Of a DNA stretch of 64,000 nucleotides, positions 17,221 through 25,793 are shown one piece after another. Source of the DNA: Saccharothrix coeruleofusca (lineage in GTDB: Bacteria > Actinomycetota > Actinomycetes > Mycobacteriales > Pseudonocardiaceae); NCBI RefSeq assembly GCF_014648515.1, contig NZ_BMRG01000020.1:80788-144787 (forward strand). The letters run 5' to 3'. The notes below the pieces were generated by a model. The model had not been told where the DNA came from. It did no database searches and saw only the letters and a program-made list of their open reading frames with translations. The position numbers were made by a program, and so were the translations under genes. How positions within the stretch are numbered: position 1 is the stretch's first letter; every line of letters starts with the position of its first letter.

Positions 17221-18437
17221 GCCCGGTCTCCAGACGCGGCCTCCAGCCCGGTGTGGTCCAGCCCGGTGTGGTCCAGTGCCGTGTCGTCCAGCGCCGAGTC
17301 CAGCGCGGCGTAGTCGCGGCGCAGCAGGTCCAGGCTGCCCGCCGGGGACATCCGGTGCGCCTGCACGGCCTTGCGGAACGCGGCCTCGTAGCCCGCCGCC
17401 AGGTTGTCCACGTCGAAGTGCGCGGCCACGTGCGCCCGGCAGGCGTCCGGGTCCAGGTCGCGCACGTCCGCCAGCGCCCGGGGCAGCTCGCCGGGGTCGT
17501 CGCAGACCAGGCCGGTGACCCCGTGCGCGACGACCTCGGGCACCGCGCCCGCCCGCAGCGCCACCACCGGGGTGCCGCACGCCATGGCCTCGATCATGAC
17601 CATGCCGAACGGCTCCTCCCAGCGGATCGGGAACAGCAGGCAGCGCGCCTTGCGCAGCAGCTCGCGCTTGGCGGTGGCGTCGGCGACGCCGAAGACGTGG
17701 TCGCGCTCGGTGAGCCGGGGGCGCACCTCGCGCTCGAAGTACTCCTTCTCGATCGGCTCGGCGCACTTGCCCGCCAGCACCAGCGGCAGGCCGGCGGCGT
17801 GCGCGGCCTCCAGCGCCAGGTGCGGCGCCTTCTGCGGGTGGAACCGGCCCAGGAACAGCGCGTAGTCCTCCTTCTGCCGCTGGAAGGGCCAGTCGGCCAG
17901 GCGCAGCGCGTTGTGCACGGTGGCGGTCCAGTTCAGGTCCGGGGCCAGCTCGCGCTGCCGGTCGCTGATCGCGACCAGGTGCACGTCCTGGCCGAGGCCC
18001 CGGTAGAGCCTGCCCAGGTCGTCGTCGACCGGGCCGTGCACGGTGACCACGGTGGGCACGCCCGCCGCGGCGTAGCCGGCGGCGTTGAGCGGGCCGGACA
18101 GGGTGTGGTCGTGCACCACGTCCAGACCCTCGGTGCGGATCAGGTCCTCGACCGCGCGGCGGGTGGCCAGCGCGTGCATCACCTCGGGGAACGGCTCACC
18201 CAGCCGTTCGGGGACGGTGCGGTCCCACACGGGGACGAACCGGGCGGCGGTGCCGTCACGGCCCGCGCCGACGAGGGTGACCCGGTGACCGCGCGCCACC
18301 AGCGCGTCGGCCAGGTCGGCCACCACGGCCTCGACGCCGCCGTAGGCGCTGGGCGGGACGTCGAAGTAGGGGGGAGCGACCAGCGCGATCCGCAGCGGAT
18401 CGGCGGTGCGCGGGGAGTGGGACGAGTCGCGACCCAC
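17217..18437 (-). CDS. glycosyltransferase family 4
   Basis: A 406-aa GT-B glycosyltransferase. N-terminal half: RIALVAPPYFDVPPSAYGGV and VVHDHTLSGPLNAAGYAAAG; C-terminal half: FLGRFHPQKAPHLALEAA and the nucleotide-sugar EX7E motif EEPFGMVMIEAMACGTPVVA. Donor and acceptor are unknown. The GTG at 18437 is chosen because GGAGG lies 6 nt upstream and the CIRCE operator lies further upstream; an in-frame GTG at 18476 would start inside that operator. The tail (about the last 30 residues) is a degenerate repeat of TALDHTGLDHTGLE. It is coupled to the debranching-type gene by a 4-bp overlap. Confidence 0.88.
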   Translation of the reverse strand: MGRDSSHSPRTADPLRIALVAPPYFDVPPSAYGGVEAVVADLADALVARGHRVTLVGAGRDGTAARFVPVWDRTVPERLGEPFPEVMHALATRRAVEDLIRTEGLDVVHDHTLSGPLNAAGYAAAGVPTVVTVHGPVDDDLGRLYRGLGQDVHLVAISDRQRELAPDLNWTATVHNALRLADWPFQRQKEDYALFLGRFHPQKAPHLALEAAHAAGLPLVLAGKCAEPIEKEYFEREVRPRLTERDHVFGVADATAKRELLRKARCLLFPIRWEEPFGMVMIEAMACGTPVVALRAGAVPEVVAHGVTGLVCDDPGELPRALADVRDLDPDACRAHVAAHFDVDNLAAGYEAAFRKAVQAHRMSPAGSLDLLRRDYAALDSALDDTALDHTGLDHTGLEAASGDRA

Positions 18438-18469
18438 CGGAACCTCCAGCAGCTCTGCACCTCGAACGT

Positions 18470-18496
18470 TTGGCACTCTTGCAAGGAGAGTGCTAA
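18470..18496 (-). promoter_or_regulatory. CIRCE element (HrcA operator) before the GT4/debranching operon
   Basis: TTGGCACTC, a 9-nt spacer and GAGTGCTAA match the CIRCE consensus TTAGCACTC-N9-GAGTGCTAA with a single mismatch. On the minus strand a promoter TTGCCG (18514-18519), 18 bp, TAGCAC (18490-18495) overlaps it, so HrcA binding would block transcription. It lies 33 bp before the preferred GTG of the GT4 gene. Confidence 0.85.
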
Positions 18497-18560
18497 CAAG
18501 ATGATCAGGCGTTCGGCAAGGAGGTCGCCAGGCAGCGTGGCGGAGATCACCGCCCGTGGA

Positions 18561-19586
18561 TCACCGCAGGTCCACGACCACCTTCACGTCGTCCTCGTGC
18601 TTCTCGAACGCCTCGGTGAAGCGGTCCAGCGGCACCCGCCGGGTGATCAGCCCGGACAGCCAGGAGTGGTCCGCGCGGGCCAGCGCGGCGGCGGCGGTGC
18701 GGTAGTCGCGCGGCCCGGCGTTGACCGTGCCCACGACGGCCTTGTTGCCCATGACGATGCCGTCGAACACCCGCCGCGACAGCGCCGCCGCGTCCTCGTC
18801 GCCGGAGATGCCCGCCAGCACCGCCACCGACGCGCGGGACACGCACTCCCAGGCCAGTTCGGCCACCCCGGTGCACTCGATCGCCACGTCCACCTCGGCG
18901 GCGACCCGGTCCAGCGACGGGTGGTAGGAAGCGCCCAGCGCCCGCACCAGGTCCGGCTTCACCCCGTCGGTGACCCGGTCGACCACGTGCACGTCCAGCC
19001 CGCGCTGCACGCCCAGCATGGCCGCCAGCAGGCCGATCGGCCCCGCCCCGACCACCAGCGCCGAGCGGGCGGGCACGAACGCGCGGGAGCACAGCAGCTC
19101 CACCTGCGCCCACGCCTTGGCCACCACGGAAGCGGGCTCCAGCAGCACGCCCGCGTCACCCAGCGAGGCGTCCAGCGGCACCGCGAACTCCGGCGGCACG
19201 CTCCACCGCTGCATCCCGTACCCGTCCAACTCCTTGATGCCGCGCTCCCGGTACCGGCCGTTGCGGCAGAAGTCCCAGGCGTCGGCCGCGCACGCGGGGC
19301 ACGGCTCCGGGTCGGGCCGCCGCACCACCCCGGCCACCAGGTCGCCCGGCGCGAACCCGGAGCCCTCCGGGGCGGACAGCACCCGGCCCAGCGACTCGTG
19401 GAACAGCACCAGCCCGTCCCTGCCGGGCGGCGGGGAGCCGAAGCCGTCCTCGACGATCTCCACGTCGGTGCCGCAGACCCCGACCAGCAGACCCTCCACC
19501 AGCACCTCGTCCGGGCGCTCCGGGACGGCAAGCTCCACCACGGCCGACTCGTCGGGCTCGCCGGGCACCACCCGCGCCGCCTTCAC
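18561..19586 (-). CDS. zinc-dependent MDR dehydrogenase, glucose 1-dehydrogenase-like
   Basis: A 341-aa medium-chain dehydrogenase. Catalytic-zinc ligands appear in GVCGTDVEI and FHESLGRVL; a structural-zinc lobe PCPACAADAWDFC has three Cys; the NAD(P) fold starts at VVGAGPIGLLAAML. The order CGTDxEI, then a DGLVLFHESLG segment, and the late MGNKAVVGTVNA are like archaeal/bacterial glucose 1-dehydrogenases. GTG at 19586 is chosen as the start that leaves the usual N-terminus (KAARVVPGEPDES), with a G-rich site upstream; start is uncertain. It is divergent from the secreted glucoamylase, which suggests use of released glucose. Confidence 0.82.
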   Translation of the reverse strand: MKAARVVPGEPDESAVVELAVPERPDEVLVEGLLVGVCGTDVEIVEDGFGSPPPGRDGLVLFHESLGRVLSAPEGSGFAPGDLVAGVVRRPDPEPCPACAADAWDFCRNGRYRERGIKELDGYGMQRWSVPPEFAVPLDASLGDAGVLLEPASVVAKAWAQVELLCSRAFVPARSALVVGAGPIGLLAAMLGVQRGLDVHVVDRVTDGVKPDLVRALGASYHPSLDRVAAEVDVAIECTGVAELAWECVSRASVAVLAGISGDEDAAALSRRVFDGIVMGNKAVVGTVNAGPRDYRTAAAALARADHSWLSGLITRRVPLDRFTEAFEKHEDDVKVVVDLR

Positions 19587-19672
19587 CCGGCCACCCCCGT
19601 CCACATCGGACTCCACGGTCACCCGGTCGAGCCTACGGTTTGGCCGCCCCCGCCGCTGAGCACCCAGTGGGC

Positions 19673-21730
19673 ATGACCCCACTGTCGTTGGTCGCGGTGA
19701 TGCTGGCGAGCACCCTGGCGGCGGCCCCCGGAGCACCCGGCGCCCCCGCGGTCTACACACCCGCCGACAAGCAGGGCTTCGGCACCGCGAGGAGCGCGGA
19801 CAGCCCGGTGTGGTTCACCATCGGGCGCACGGGCCTGAACGAGGTCTTCTACCCCGACCTGAGCACCCCGGCCACGCGGGAGCTCCAGTTAGTCGTCACC
19901 GACGGGCGCACGTTCGTCGAGCGCACGGGTGACGCGCGCACCACGCCCGTCGGGAACCTGAGGTACCGCCAGGACTTCCGCGGCACCGGGTGGCGGGCGC
20001 GGGTGGAGTACACCACCGACCCGGCCGGGGCCGCCGTGCTGGCGGACGTGGCGGTCGAGGCGGAGCGGCCGGTGAAGGTGTACGCGGTGCACGACCCGGC
20101 GCTGTCGCGGGAGGGCGCGGACGACTCGGCGCGCACCGAGGGCGGCGCGCTCGTCGCCACCGACGCCGCAGGCGCGAGCGCGCTGGTCGCCCGAGGTGGT
20201 TTCGCCGCCACCTCCAACGGTTTCCGCGACACCAGCGACGGCTGGACCGACCTGGCCGACAAGCGGCTGGACTGGACCTACCCGGAGGCGGGACCGGGCA
20301 ACGTGGTGCAGACCGGCGAACTCCGCGTGGACGGCGTGCGACACCGCGACACCACGCTGGCACTGGGATTCGGCGCCACCGGCGCCGAAGCCGCGCGCAC
20401 CGCCCGCGTCTCGCTGGAGTCGGGCTTCTCCCGCGCCGCCCGCGCCTACGACCGGGGCTGGACCGACTACCTCAGGACCCTCAAGCGCCCGGAGGTCGCC
20501 GACCGGGCGTTGTACGACACGTCGCTGATGGTTCTGGCGGCGACGGAGGACAAGCGCCACCCCGGCGCGTTCGTGGCCTCGCCGAGCTTCCCGTGGGCGT
20601 TCGGCTTCGACCGGACCATCGCCCCGGAGTTCGGCTCCTACGCCCTGGTCTGGCCGCGCGACCAGTACCAGGTCGCGACCGCGCTGATCGCCGCCGGTGA
20701 CCGCGCCGCCGCCGACCGCGCGCTGGACTACATGCTGCGCGTGCAGCAGCAGCCGGACGGCCACCTGCCGCAGAACACCAGGGTCGACGGAACCCCGTAC
20801 TGGACCAACGTCCAGCAGGACGAGCAGGCCGCGCCCATGCTGCTGGCCTGGCTGCTCGGTCGCACCGATCCGTCCACACTGGACGGTCTGCGGCGGGCGG
20901 CGGAGTTCATGGTGAACTACCCGAACGCCCCCTTCACCGAGCAGGAGCGCTGGGAGAACCAGAGCGGCTACTCGCCCGCGACCATCGCCGCCGAGGTCGC
21001 GGGCCTGGTGTGCCTGGCCGACCTGCTGCGCGCGGCGGGCGACACCACCGCCGCCGACCGGTACCTCGCCGTCGCCGACCAGTGGGAGGCCCGGATCGAG
21101 TCGTGGACCGCGACGAACACCGGCCCGTACGGACCGAAGCCGTACTACCTGCGGCTGACCAAGGACGGGCAGCCGGACGCGGGCACCGCCTACAACCTCG
21201 GCGACAACAACCCCGGCGAGATCGACCAGCGGGCCGTGGTGGACCCCAGCTTCCTGGAACTGGTGCGGCTGGGCCTGCGCGCCCCGGACGACCCGGTGGT
21301 GCGCAACACCGTGGCCGTGGTCGACCGGCAGCTGCGCAACGGCCCGTTCTGGCACCGGTTCACCGGTGACGGCTTCGGCGAGCGCGCCGACGGCGGCCCG
21401 TGGAACCTCGGCCAGGGACGCACCTACGGCCGGTTGTGGCCGATCTTCTCCGGTGAGCGCGGGGAGTACGAGCTGCTGCTGGGCGACCGGCGGGCGGCCC
21501 GGCAGCGGTTGGCCGACATCGCCTCCACCGCCAACAGCGGGCGGATGCTGCCCGAGCAGGTCTGGGACGACCGCGCGCCGCACCGGCGCTACGGCACGGG
21601 CACCGGCTCGGCGACCCCGCTGGCGTGGACCCACGCCCAGTACGTCCGCCTGGCCTGGTCGATCGAGGCGGGTGCCCCGGTGGAACGCCCCGCCGTCGTC
21701 GCCTGCCGCTACACCCCCACTTCCTGCTGA
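19673..21730 (+). CDS. secreted GH15 glucoamylase/glucodextranase-type glucosidase
   Basis: A 685-aa exported enzyme that would release glucose from alpha-glucans. Signal peptide: SLVAVMLASTLAAAPGAPGAPA. The N-terminal beta-sandwich (about 25-270) opens with YTPADKQGFGTARSADSPVW, as in bacterial glucodextranase/glucoamylase. The (alpha/alpha)6 catalytic domain has YALVWPRDQYQVATALIAAG, the general-acid segment RWENQSGYSPATIAAE, DNNPGEIDQRAVVDPSFLEL and the general-base segment MLPEQVWDD. No starch-binding module follows. The ATG at 19673 gives the signal peptide directly; no clear ribosome site is visible. Confidence 0.9.
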   Translation: MTPLSLVAVMLASTLAAAPGAPGAPAVYTPADKQGFGTARSADSPVWFTIGRTGLNEVFYPDLSTPATRELQLVVTDGRTFVERTGDARTTPVGNLRYRQDFRGTGWRARVEYTTDPAGAAVLADVAVEAERPVKVYAVHDPALSREGADDSARTEGGALVATDAAGASALVARGGFAATSNGFRDTSDGWTDLADKRLDWTYPEAGPGNVVQTGELRVDGVRHRDTTLALGFGATGAEAARTARVSLESGFSRAARAYDRGWTDYLRTLKRPEVADRALYDTSLMVLAATEDKRHPGAFVASPSFPWAFGFDRTIAPEFGSYALVWPRDQYQVATALIAAGDRAAADRALDYMLRVQQQPDGHLPQNTRVDGTPYWTNVQQDEQAAPMLLAWLLGRTDPSTLDGLRRAAEFMVNYPNAPFTEQERWENQSGYSPATIAAEVAGLVCLADLLRAAGDTTAADRYLAVADQWEARIESWTATNTGPYGPKPYYLRLTKDGQPDAGTAYNLGDNNPGEIDQRAVVDPSFLELVRLGLRAPDDPVVRNTVAVVDRQLRNGPFWHRFTGDGFGERADGGPWNLGQGRTYGRLWPIFSGERGEYELLLGDRRAARQRLADIASTANSGRMLPEQVWDDRAPHRRYGTGTGSATPLAWTHAQYVRLAWSIEAGAPVERPAVVACRYTPTSC

Positions 21731-21739
21731 CCCGCGTCG

Positions 21740-21785
21740 GCAAGTACCACCCGGCGTCCTCATCGGGGCCGGTATCTACTACCCG
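21740..21785 (+). repeat. 46-bp dispersed repeat, copy 2 (left half of an inverted pair)
   Basis: Forward copy, GCAAGTACCACCCG at its left end and GGGCCGGTATCTACTACCCG at its right end. It starts 9 bp after the glucoamylase stop. With the reverse copy at 21797-21842 it can form one long hairpin. Confidence 0.85.
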
Positions 21786-21796
21786 ACCCCGTGGGC

Positions 21797-21842
21797 CGGG
21801 TAGTAGATACCGGCCCTGTGCGGAGGGGCCGGTGGTACTTGC
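21797..21842 (-). repeat. 46-bp dispersed repeat, copy 3 (right half of an inverted pair)
   Basis: Reverse copy. It shares the unusual ATC in place of AAC (GGGCCGGTATCTACTACCCG) with copy 2, so the pair probably arose or was corrected together. It may act as a terminator for the glucoamylase gene. Confidence 0.85.
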
Positions 21843-21884
21843 AGGCGCTGGGCGGAATGGGGCGTCCGGCGGGCGCTGATCCGA

Positions 21885-21890
21885 TACGTT
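21885..21890 (+). promoter_or_regulatory. leaderless -10 element of DUF3558 lipoprotein gene
   Basis: TACGTT ends 7 nt before the ATG at 21898 and no Shine-Dalgarno sequence is present. Confidence 0.4.
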
Positions 21891-21897
21891 TACCCCC

Positions 21898-22512
21898 ATG
21901 CGGAGTTCCTGGCACCGTGCCGCGGCCGTGCTGGCCGCCGTGACCGTCCCCGCCGCCGTGCTCGCGGGCTGCTCCGAGACCACCGGTGGCAACGCCTCCG
22001 CCGGGTCGAGCACCGGGCGGACGGAGACGAGCACGCCGGAGTCGGACGCGCCGTCGAGCACGTCCAAGGCCCCCGCCGACCGACCCAAGACGATCAACCT
22101 GCGCGACGTGGACCCGTGCACCCTGCTCACCGAGCAGCAGCGGGCGCAGCTCGGCTTGGACCGCCCTCCGCTGAAGAACACCAACAGCGCCCACTCCTCG
22201 CCCGCGTGCAACATCAGCCGCGAGGACCGGCGGTACTACGTCGGCCTCAGCACGGTGACCACCGCGGGCACCGAGTGGTACACCGATGGCAACTTCCTCG
22301 GTGACGTGCAGAACCTCCAGGTCGGCGGCTTCCCCGCAGTGGTCGGCACCGCTAAGGACGACCCGTACGTCTGCTTCATCGCCGTCGACGTCTCCGACGG
22401 CCAGATGGTCGACGTGCAGGCGGGCAGCGCAGGCGAGGCCGATCGGACGCAGCTCTGCCAGGTCGCGCAGCAGTCCGCGGGCGCGGCGGTCGAGACCCTG
22501 ATGAGCAGGTAG
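21898..22512 (+). CDS. DUF3558 family lipoprotein
   Basis: A 204-aa lipoprotein. The signal ends VLAGCSETTGG (lipobox LAGC, Cys about 25), followed by a Ser/Thr-rich linker and a DUF3558-type domain starting INLRDVDPCTLLTEQQRAQLG. Two Cys in the domain (DPCTLL and SPACNIS) are typical disulfide positions. DUF3558 proteins occur in many copies in Pseudonocardiales and their function is unknown. It lies directly before the ESX-type gene set and after an inverted pair of 46-bp repeats. Confidence 0.82.
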   Translation: MRSSWHRAAAVLAAVTVPAAVLAGCSETTGGNASAGSSTGRTETSTPESDAPSSTSKAPADRPKTINLRDVDPCTLLTEQQRAQLGLDRPPLKNTNSAHSSPACNISREDRRYYVGLSTVTTAGTEWYTDGNFLGDVQNLQVGGFPAVVGTAKDDPYVCFIAVDVSDGQMVDVQAGSAGEADRTQLCQVAQQSAGAAVETLMSR

Positions 22513-22617
22513 TCCGAATTTCTCCTGACGGGAACCACCCGTTCGCGTCATGCATCGGAGTTACAGTCATCCCACAAGCACACGCTGGGGCAAGTGCAGT
22601 ATCGAGGAGGGTGTGCC

Positions 22618-23007
22618 GTGTTCATCGCGGATGGTGGTGGGGGGTCCACGAGGGCTCCGCTCCCCGAGTACAGCGGGTCGCAGCAGAAGCTGAGCGTCGA
22701 CCCCTCGGCGATCCCCGCCGCCCGGAAGGTGTTCACCGACGCGCTGGACCGGTTGGACGCGCAGCTGTACGACGCCAGGTCGGCGCTGCGGGCGCGCGAG
22801 TGGGCGGGCGACCCGGTCAGCAAGGAGACCGCCCAGAAGTTCAACCAGGACACCTTCGAGGCCGGTGACAGCGCCGCGCTGACCGCGATCTTCGCCTACC
22901 GCGACCAGTTGCAGGGCGTGGTGGAGCAGCTCACCCAGATCGAGAACACCTACCGCCGGGTCGAAGGCGACAACTCCGCGGTCTGGGGCCGCATCAACAA
23001 CAACTGA
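22618..23007 (+). CDS. WxG-containing small ESX-type protein (PPE partner)
   Basis: A 129-aa helical protein with no signal peptide. AREWAGDP carries a WxG turn about residue 62, and TYRRVEGD near the C-terminus carries a YxxxE type VII secretion signal. It is encoded directly before a PPE-like protein and EspG, the arrangement of PE/PPE/EspG sets, so it is probably the helical partner of the PPE-like protein. GTG at 22618 is chosen because GGAGG lies 8 nt upstream. The family name is not certain. Confidence 0.65.
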   Translation: MFIADGGGGSTRAPLPEYSGSQQKLSVDPSAIPAARKVFTDALDRLDAQLYDARSALRAREWAGDPVSKETAQKFNQDTFEAGDSAALTAIFAYRDQLQGVVEQLTQIENTYRRVEGDNSAVWGRINNN

Positions 23008-23023
23008 GAGGGGGCCGTAGACC

Positions 23024-24400
23024 ATGGGGGACCACCGCTGGCGCGGGTACGCCCACCCGGAGCTGTACAAGATGATCAACAGCGGTCCGGGCGTGGCCGC
23101 CTCCCGTCCTGTCGAGGACAAGTGGAAGGCGCTGTCCGAGGCCCTGGGCGAGATCGACACCTCCATCCACGAAGGTCTGGAGAAGATCGGCGCCAACTGG
23201 CAGGGCAGCACCGCCGACACCACGCAGGCCGCGCTGTCGCCGCTGGCCCAGTGGGCTTCCGACGCGCAGCAGGGCTCGGACACCATGAAGGCGTCCGCGC
23301 AGCTGCAGGCGGAGTACATCGCCGACGCGCGCAAGGAGATGCCCGAGCCCGTCCCGGTCACCACCGAGGCGCCGTCCACCGGCGAGAAGGTGCTCGGCGC
23401 GCTCACCGGACCGTTCGGCATGATGCACGTCATCCAGCAGCAGAAGGACCACGAGGCCCAGGAAGCCGCTCAGGACAACGCTGAGCAGAAGGCCATCGCG
23501 GTCATGAACACCTACCAGTCCAACAGCGAGTGGAACAGCAACACGCTGGGCCAGTTCGTGCCGCCGCCGCAGGTCGTGATCGACACGCCCGCCCCCGGCG
23601 GCCCCGGCAGCTTCAACGACACCAGCGCGGGCTACACCAGCAAGCCCACCTGGACCGCGCCGTCGGACAGCAGCGGCACCACGAGCACCTCGTGGGCCAC
23701 GCCCACGCCGACCGGCCCGGCGGTCAACCCGTCCGGCTACACCCCGCCGCCCGGCGGCGGTGGCGGCACCACCACGCCGACGTGGGCCCAGCCCACGCCC
23801 GCCCCGCCGGTCAACCAGCCGGTGCTGCCCAACCCGCAGCCCGGCCCGGTCAAGCCGCCGATGAACCCGCCGGTGTTCCCGCCGTCGTGGGCCCCGCCGC
23901 CCAACGGCGGCGCGAAGCCCCCGGCGACCGGTCCCCGGCCGGGTCTGCCGCCGAACACCCGCGTGCCCGGCGGCCCCGGTGGTCCTCGTCCCGGTGTGCC
24001 CGGCGGCCCCGGCATGGGCCGTCCCGGCATGCCGGGGATGCCCGGTGTGCCCGGCGGTCCTGGCGGCCCCGGTGGCATGAACCGGCCGGGGATGCCCGCG
24101 ATGCCGGGGATGCCGGGCGGCGTGCCCGGTGCTCCGGGCGGTCCCGGCGTGCCGGGGATGCCCGGTCGCGGCGGCTCCACCGGCGTGGGCGCCTTCGGCC
24201 CCGGCGCGCCGGGCGTGGGCGGTCCCGGTGGCGCGGCCGGTGGTCGTGGCGGCGCGGGCATGGCGGGCGGCGCGGCCCCCGGCGCCCACGGCAACGGCGA
24301 GGAGGACCTGGAGCACAAGGCGGCCGACTACCTGGTCGAGACCGAGGACGTCTTCGGTGACGACCGCCTGGTGGCCCCGCCCGTGATCGGCGAGGTCTGA
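23024..24400 (+). CDS. PPE-like ESX substrate with collagen-like Pro/Gly tail
   Basis: A 458-aa protein. Residues 1-180 are a helical hairpin with WxG in [18 protein letters not shown], like actinobacterial PPE proteins. From about residue 185 the protein is low-complexity: Pro/Thr-rich, then many GMPG, GVPG and GGPG units reminiscent of collagen triplets, ending in a conserved acidic segment ([17 protein letters not shown]). It probably leaves the cell through a type VII system in complex with the preceding protein. The start ATG follows GAGAGGG. It lies 17 bp after its partner. Confidence 0.78.
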   Translation: MGDHRWRGYAHPELYKMINSGPGVAASRPVEDKWKALSEALGEIDTSIHEGLEKIGANWQGSTADTTQAALSPLAQWASDAQQGSDTMKASAQLQAEYIADARKEMPEPVPVTTEAPSTGEKVLGALTGPFGMMHVIQQQKDHEAQEAAQDNAEQKAIAVMNTYQSNSEWNSNTLGQFVPPPQVVIDTPAPGGPGSFNDTSAGYTSKPTWTAPSDSSGTTSTSWATPTPTGPAVNPSGYTPPPGGGGGTTTPTWAQPTPAPPVNQPVLPNPQPGPVKPPMNPPVFPPSWAPPPNGGAKPPATGPRPGLPPNTRVPGGPGGPRPGVPGGPGMGRPGMPGMPGVPGGPGGPGGMNRPGMPAMPGMPGGVPGAPGGPGVPGMPGRGGSTGVGAFGPGAPGVGGPGGAAGGRGGAGMAGGAAPGAHGNGEEDLEHKAADYLVETEDVFGDDRLVAPPVIGEV

Positions 24401-24416
24401 GTCCTGTCGAGTTGAC

Positions 24417-24452
24417 CGCGTCCGCGAGCACCACCCGGTGCTCGCGGACGCG
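24417..24452 (+). terminator. perfect 16-bp hairpin between PPE-like gene and espG
   Basis: CGCGTCCGCGAGCACC and its exact complement flank a 4-nt loop. It begins 17 bp after the PPE-like stop and ends 30 bp before espG, so it may reduce read-through and lower EspG relative to its substrates. Confidence 0.65.
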
Positions 24453-24482
24453 AGTTCGTTGGAGCGGAGGAAGACCGCAGAG

Positions 24483-25289
24483 GTGAACTACTTCGGGGGA
24501 CCGGTGGAGCGGGAGCCGATCACTCTCTCCGCCGAGGAGTTCGACGTGCTCTGGGAGCGCCTCGGCGCTGGGCCCATGCCGCTGGTCATCAAGGTGCCCT
24601 CACCGGGCAAGACGCACCAGGAGCGGGCCGAGCTGGAGCGCCGGGTGTGGCACGCGGTGGGCAGCCGGGGCCTGGGTGGCCCGACCGGGCTGCACCCGGA
24701 GCTGGACCACCTGCTGCGGTTGTTCGTGCGGCCCGAGCGCGAGGTCGACGGCCGGTTGTGGGTCGGCAAGAGCGTCCGGGTGCTGGCCGTGGCCAACGGT
24801 GACGACGGCGCGCTGGCCACGCTGACCGACGGGCAGATCACGTTCCGCCGGGCGGCGGGCAGCGGCCTGCCCACGGCGGTGCTGTCCGCGCTGCCCGCCC
24901 ACCCGGCGGGCACCGGCCACTCGGTGACCATGCCCAGCGCCGACCTGGAAGCCGCCGTGAAGGGCTCCGACGGCACGCCCAAGGGCCTGGAGTCGGCGCT
25001 GCGCGAGCGCGGTGTGCGGCAGGAGGACGCGGCCACGCTGGCGAAGATGTTCACCGGCCTGGTGCACACCGGGAACTTCGGCGCGGCGGTCCGCGACCGG
25101 TACGGCAAGCGCTGCCGCCCGGACCGGGTGGTCGCCTTCTTCGACACCGAGGAGGGCCGCTACCTCCAGCAGCGGCGGGCTTCCGGCGGCACGGAGCCGT
25201 GGAGCACCTTCACGCCCACCGACGCCCGCAGGCTCGGCCACCAGCTCGACGAGCTGCTGGCCGAGGCCGTCCGCGACGCCAAGCGCTGA
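24483..25289 (+). CDS. ESX secretion-associated chaperone EspG
   Basis: A 268-aa EspG-family protein, the cytosolic chaperone that binds PE-PPE pairs and guides them to a type VII system. Typical features are the start TLSAEEFDVLWERLG, LERRVWHAVGSRGLGG, the central beta-sheet and the C-terminal RVVAFFDTEEGRYLQQR with TPTDARRLGHQLDELL. GTG at 24483 is used because GGAGGAAG lies upstream. The substrates are probably the two proteins encoded just before. No ESX core ATPase or membrane component is in the window. Confidence 0.85.
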   Translation: MNYFGGPVEREPITLSAEEFDVLWERLGAGPMPLVIKVPSPGKTHQERAELERRVWHAVGSRGLGGPTGLHPELDHLLRLFVRPEREVDGRLWVGKSVRVLAVANGDDGALATLTDGQITFRRAAGSGLPTAVLSALPAHPAGTGHSVTMPSADLEAAVKGSDGTPKGLESALRERGVRQEDAATLAKMFTGLVHTGNFGAAVRDRYGKRCRPDRVVAFFDTEEGRYLQQRRASGGTEPWSTFTPTDARRLGHQLDELLAEAVRDAKR

Positions 25290-25326
25290 AGCCGAGCGCT
25301 GAAGCGGCCGGGGTTAGGGTGGTCGG

Positions 25327-25704
25327 GTGCCGTCCAAGCCCGTCGACCCCCGCGAGGCCCGCGCCGCCGTCGAAGCCGTGCTGCCCTGGTTGGCGGGTGA
25401 GGCCGACCAGCCGGAGCGCCCGGTGCTGGCCGCCGCGGTGCGGTTGAGCCTGCGCACCCTGGAGCAGGTGGCGCCGGGCCGCAGCGTGGAGGTCCGGGTG
25501 CCGCCGTTCGCCGCGGTGCAGTGCGTCGCGGGCCCCCGGCACACCCGTGGCACCCCGCCGAACGTGGTGGAGACCGATCCCCGGACGTGGCTGGAGCTGG
25601 CCACCGGCCGCCTGGACTGGGCCGCCGCGCTGGACGACGCCCGCGTCACCGCCTCCGGCAGCCGGGCCGACCTGTCCCCCCTCCTCCCCGTCCTGCGCTT
25701 CTGA
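25327..25704 (+). CDS. sterol carrier family protein (SCP2-like)
   Basis: A 125-aa protein with DPREARAAVEAVLPWLAGE, SVEVRVPPFAAVQCVAGPRHTRGTPPNVVETDPRTWLEL and the closing ASGSRADLSPLLPVLRF. This is the actinobacterial SCP2-like family often found near purF/purM. The GTG start is leaderless: TAGGGT (25315-25320) ends 6 nt upstream. The ligand is unknown. Confidence 0.8.
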   Translation: MPSKPVDPREARAAVEAVLPWLAGEADQPERPVLAAAVRLSLRTLEQVAPGRSVEVRVPPFAAVQCVAGPRHTRGTPPNVVETDPRTWLELATGRLDWAAALDDARVTASGSRADLSPLLPVLRF

Positions 25705-25723
25705 TCCGCGCGAATCGCACCTC

Positions 25724-25769
25724 CGGGTAGTGGTTACCGGCCCTCGCGAGTTCGTCGGGTAGTACTTGC
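25724..25769 (-). repeat. 46-bp dispersed repeat, copy 4
   Basis: Reverse copy, starting 19 bp after the stop of the sterol-carrier gene and ending 11 bp before the -10 box of the next gene. Read on its own strand it has GCAAGTACTACCCG and GGGCCGGTAACCACTACCCG. Confidence 0.85.
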
Positions 25770-25793
25770 AGGTGGGGCGCTACCCTCGACCGG

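Noticed and set aside
15232-17313. Long plus-strand frame opposite the debranching-type enzyme
   Set aside because: Shadow of the real minus-strand gene; composition is Gln/Arg/Val-rich and no motif is seen.
23950-24250. Repetitive GGTCCCGG/GGCATGCC-like stretch as a possible repeat array
   Set aside because: It is the codon-level repeat of the Gly/Pro-rich tail of the PPE-like protein, in frame throughout, not a CRISPR or satellite array.
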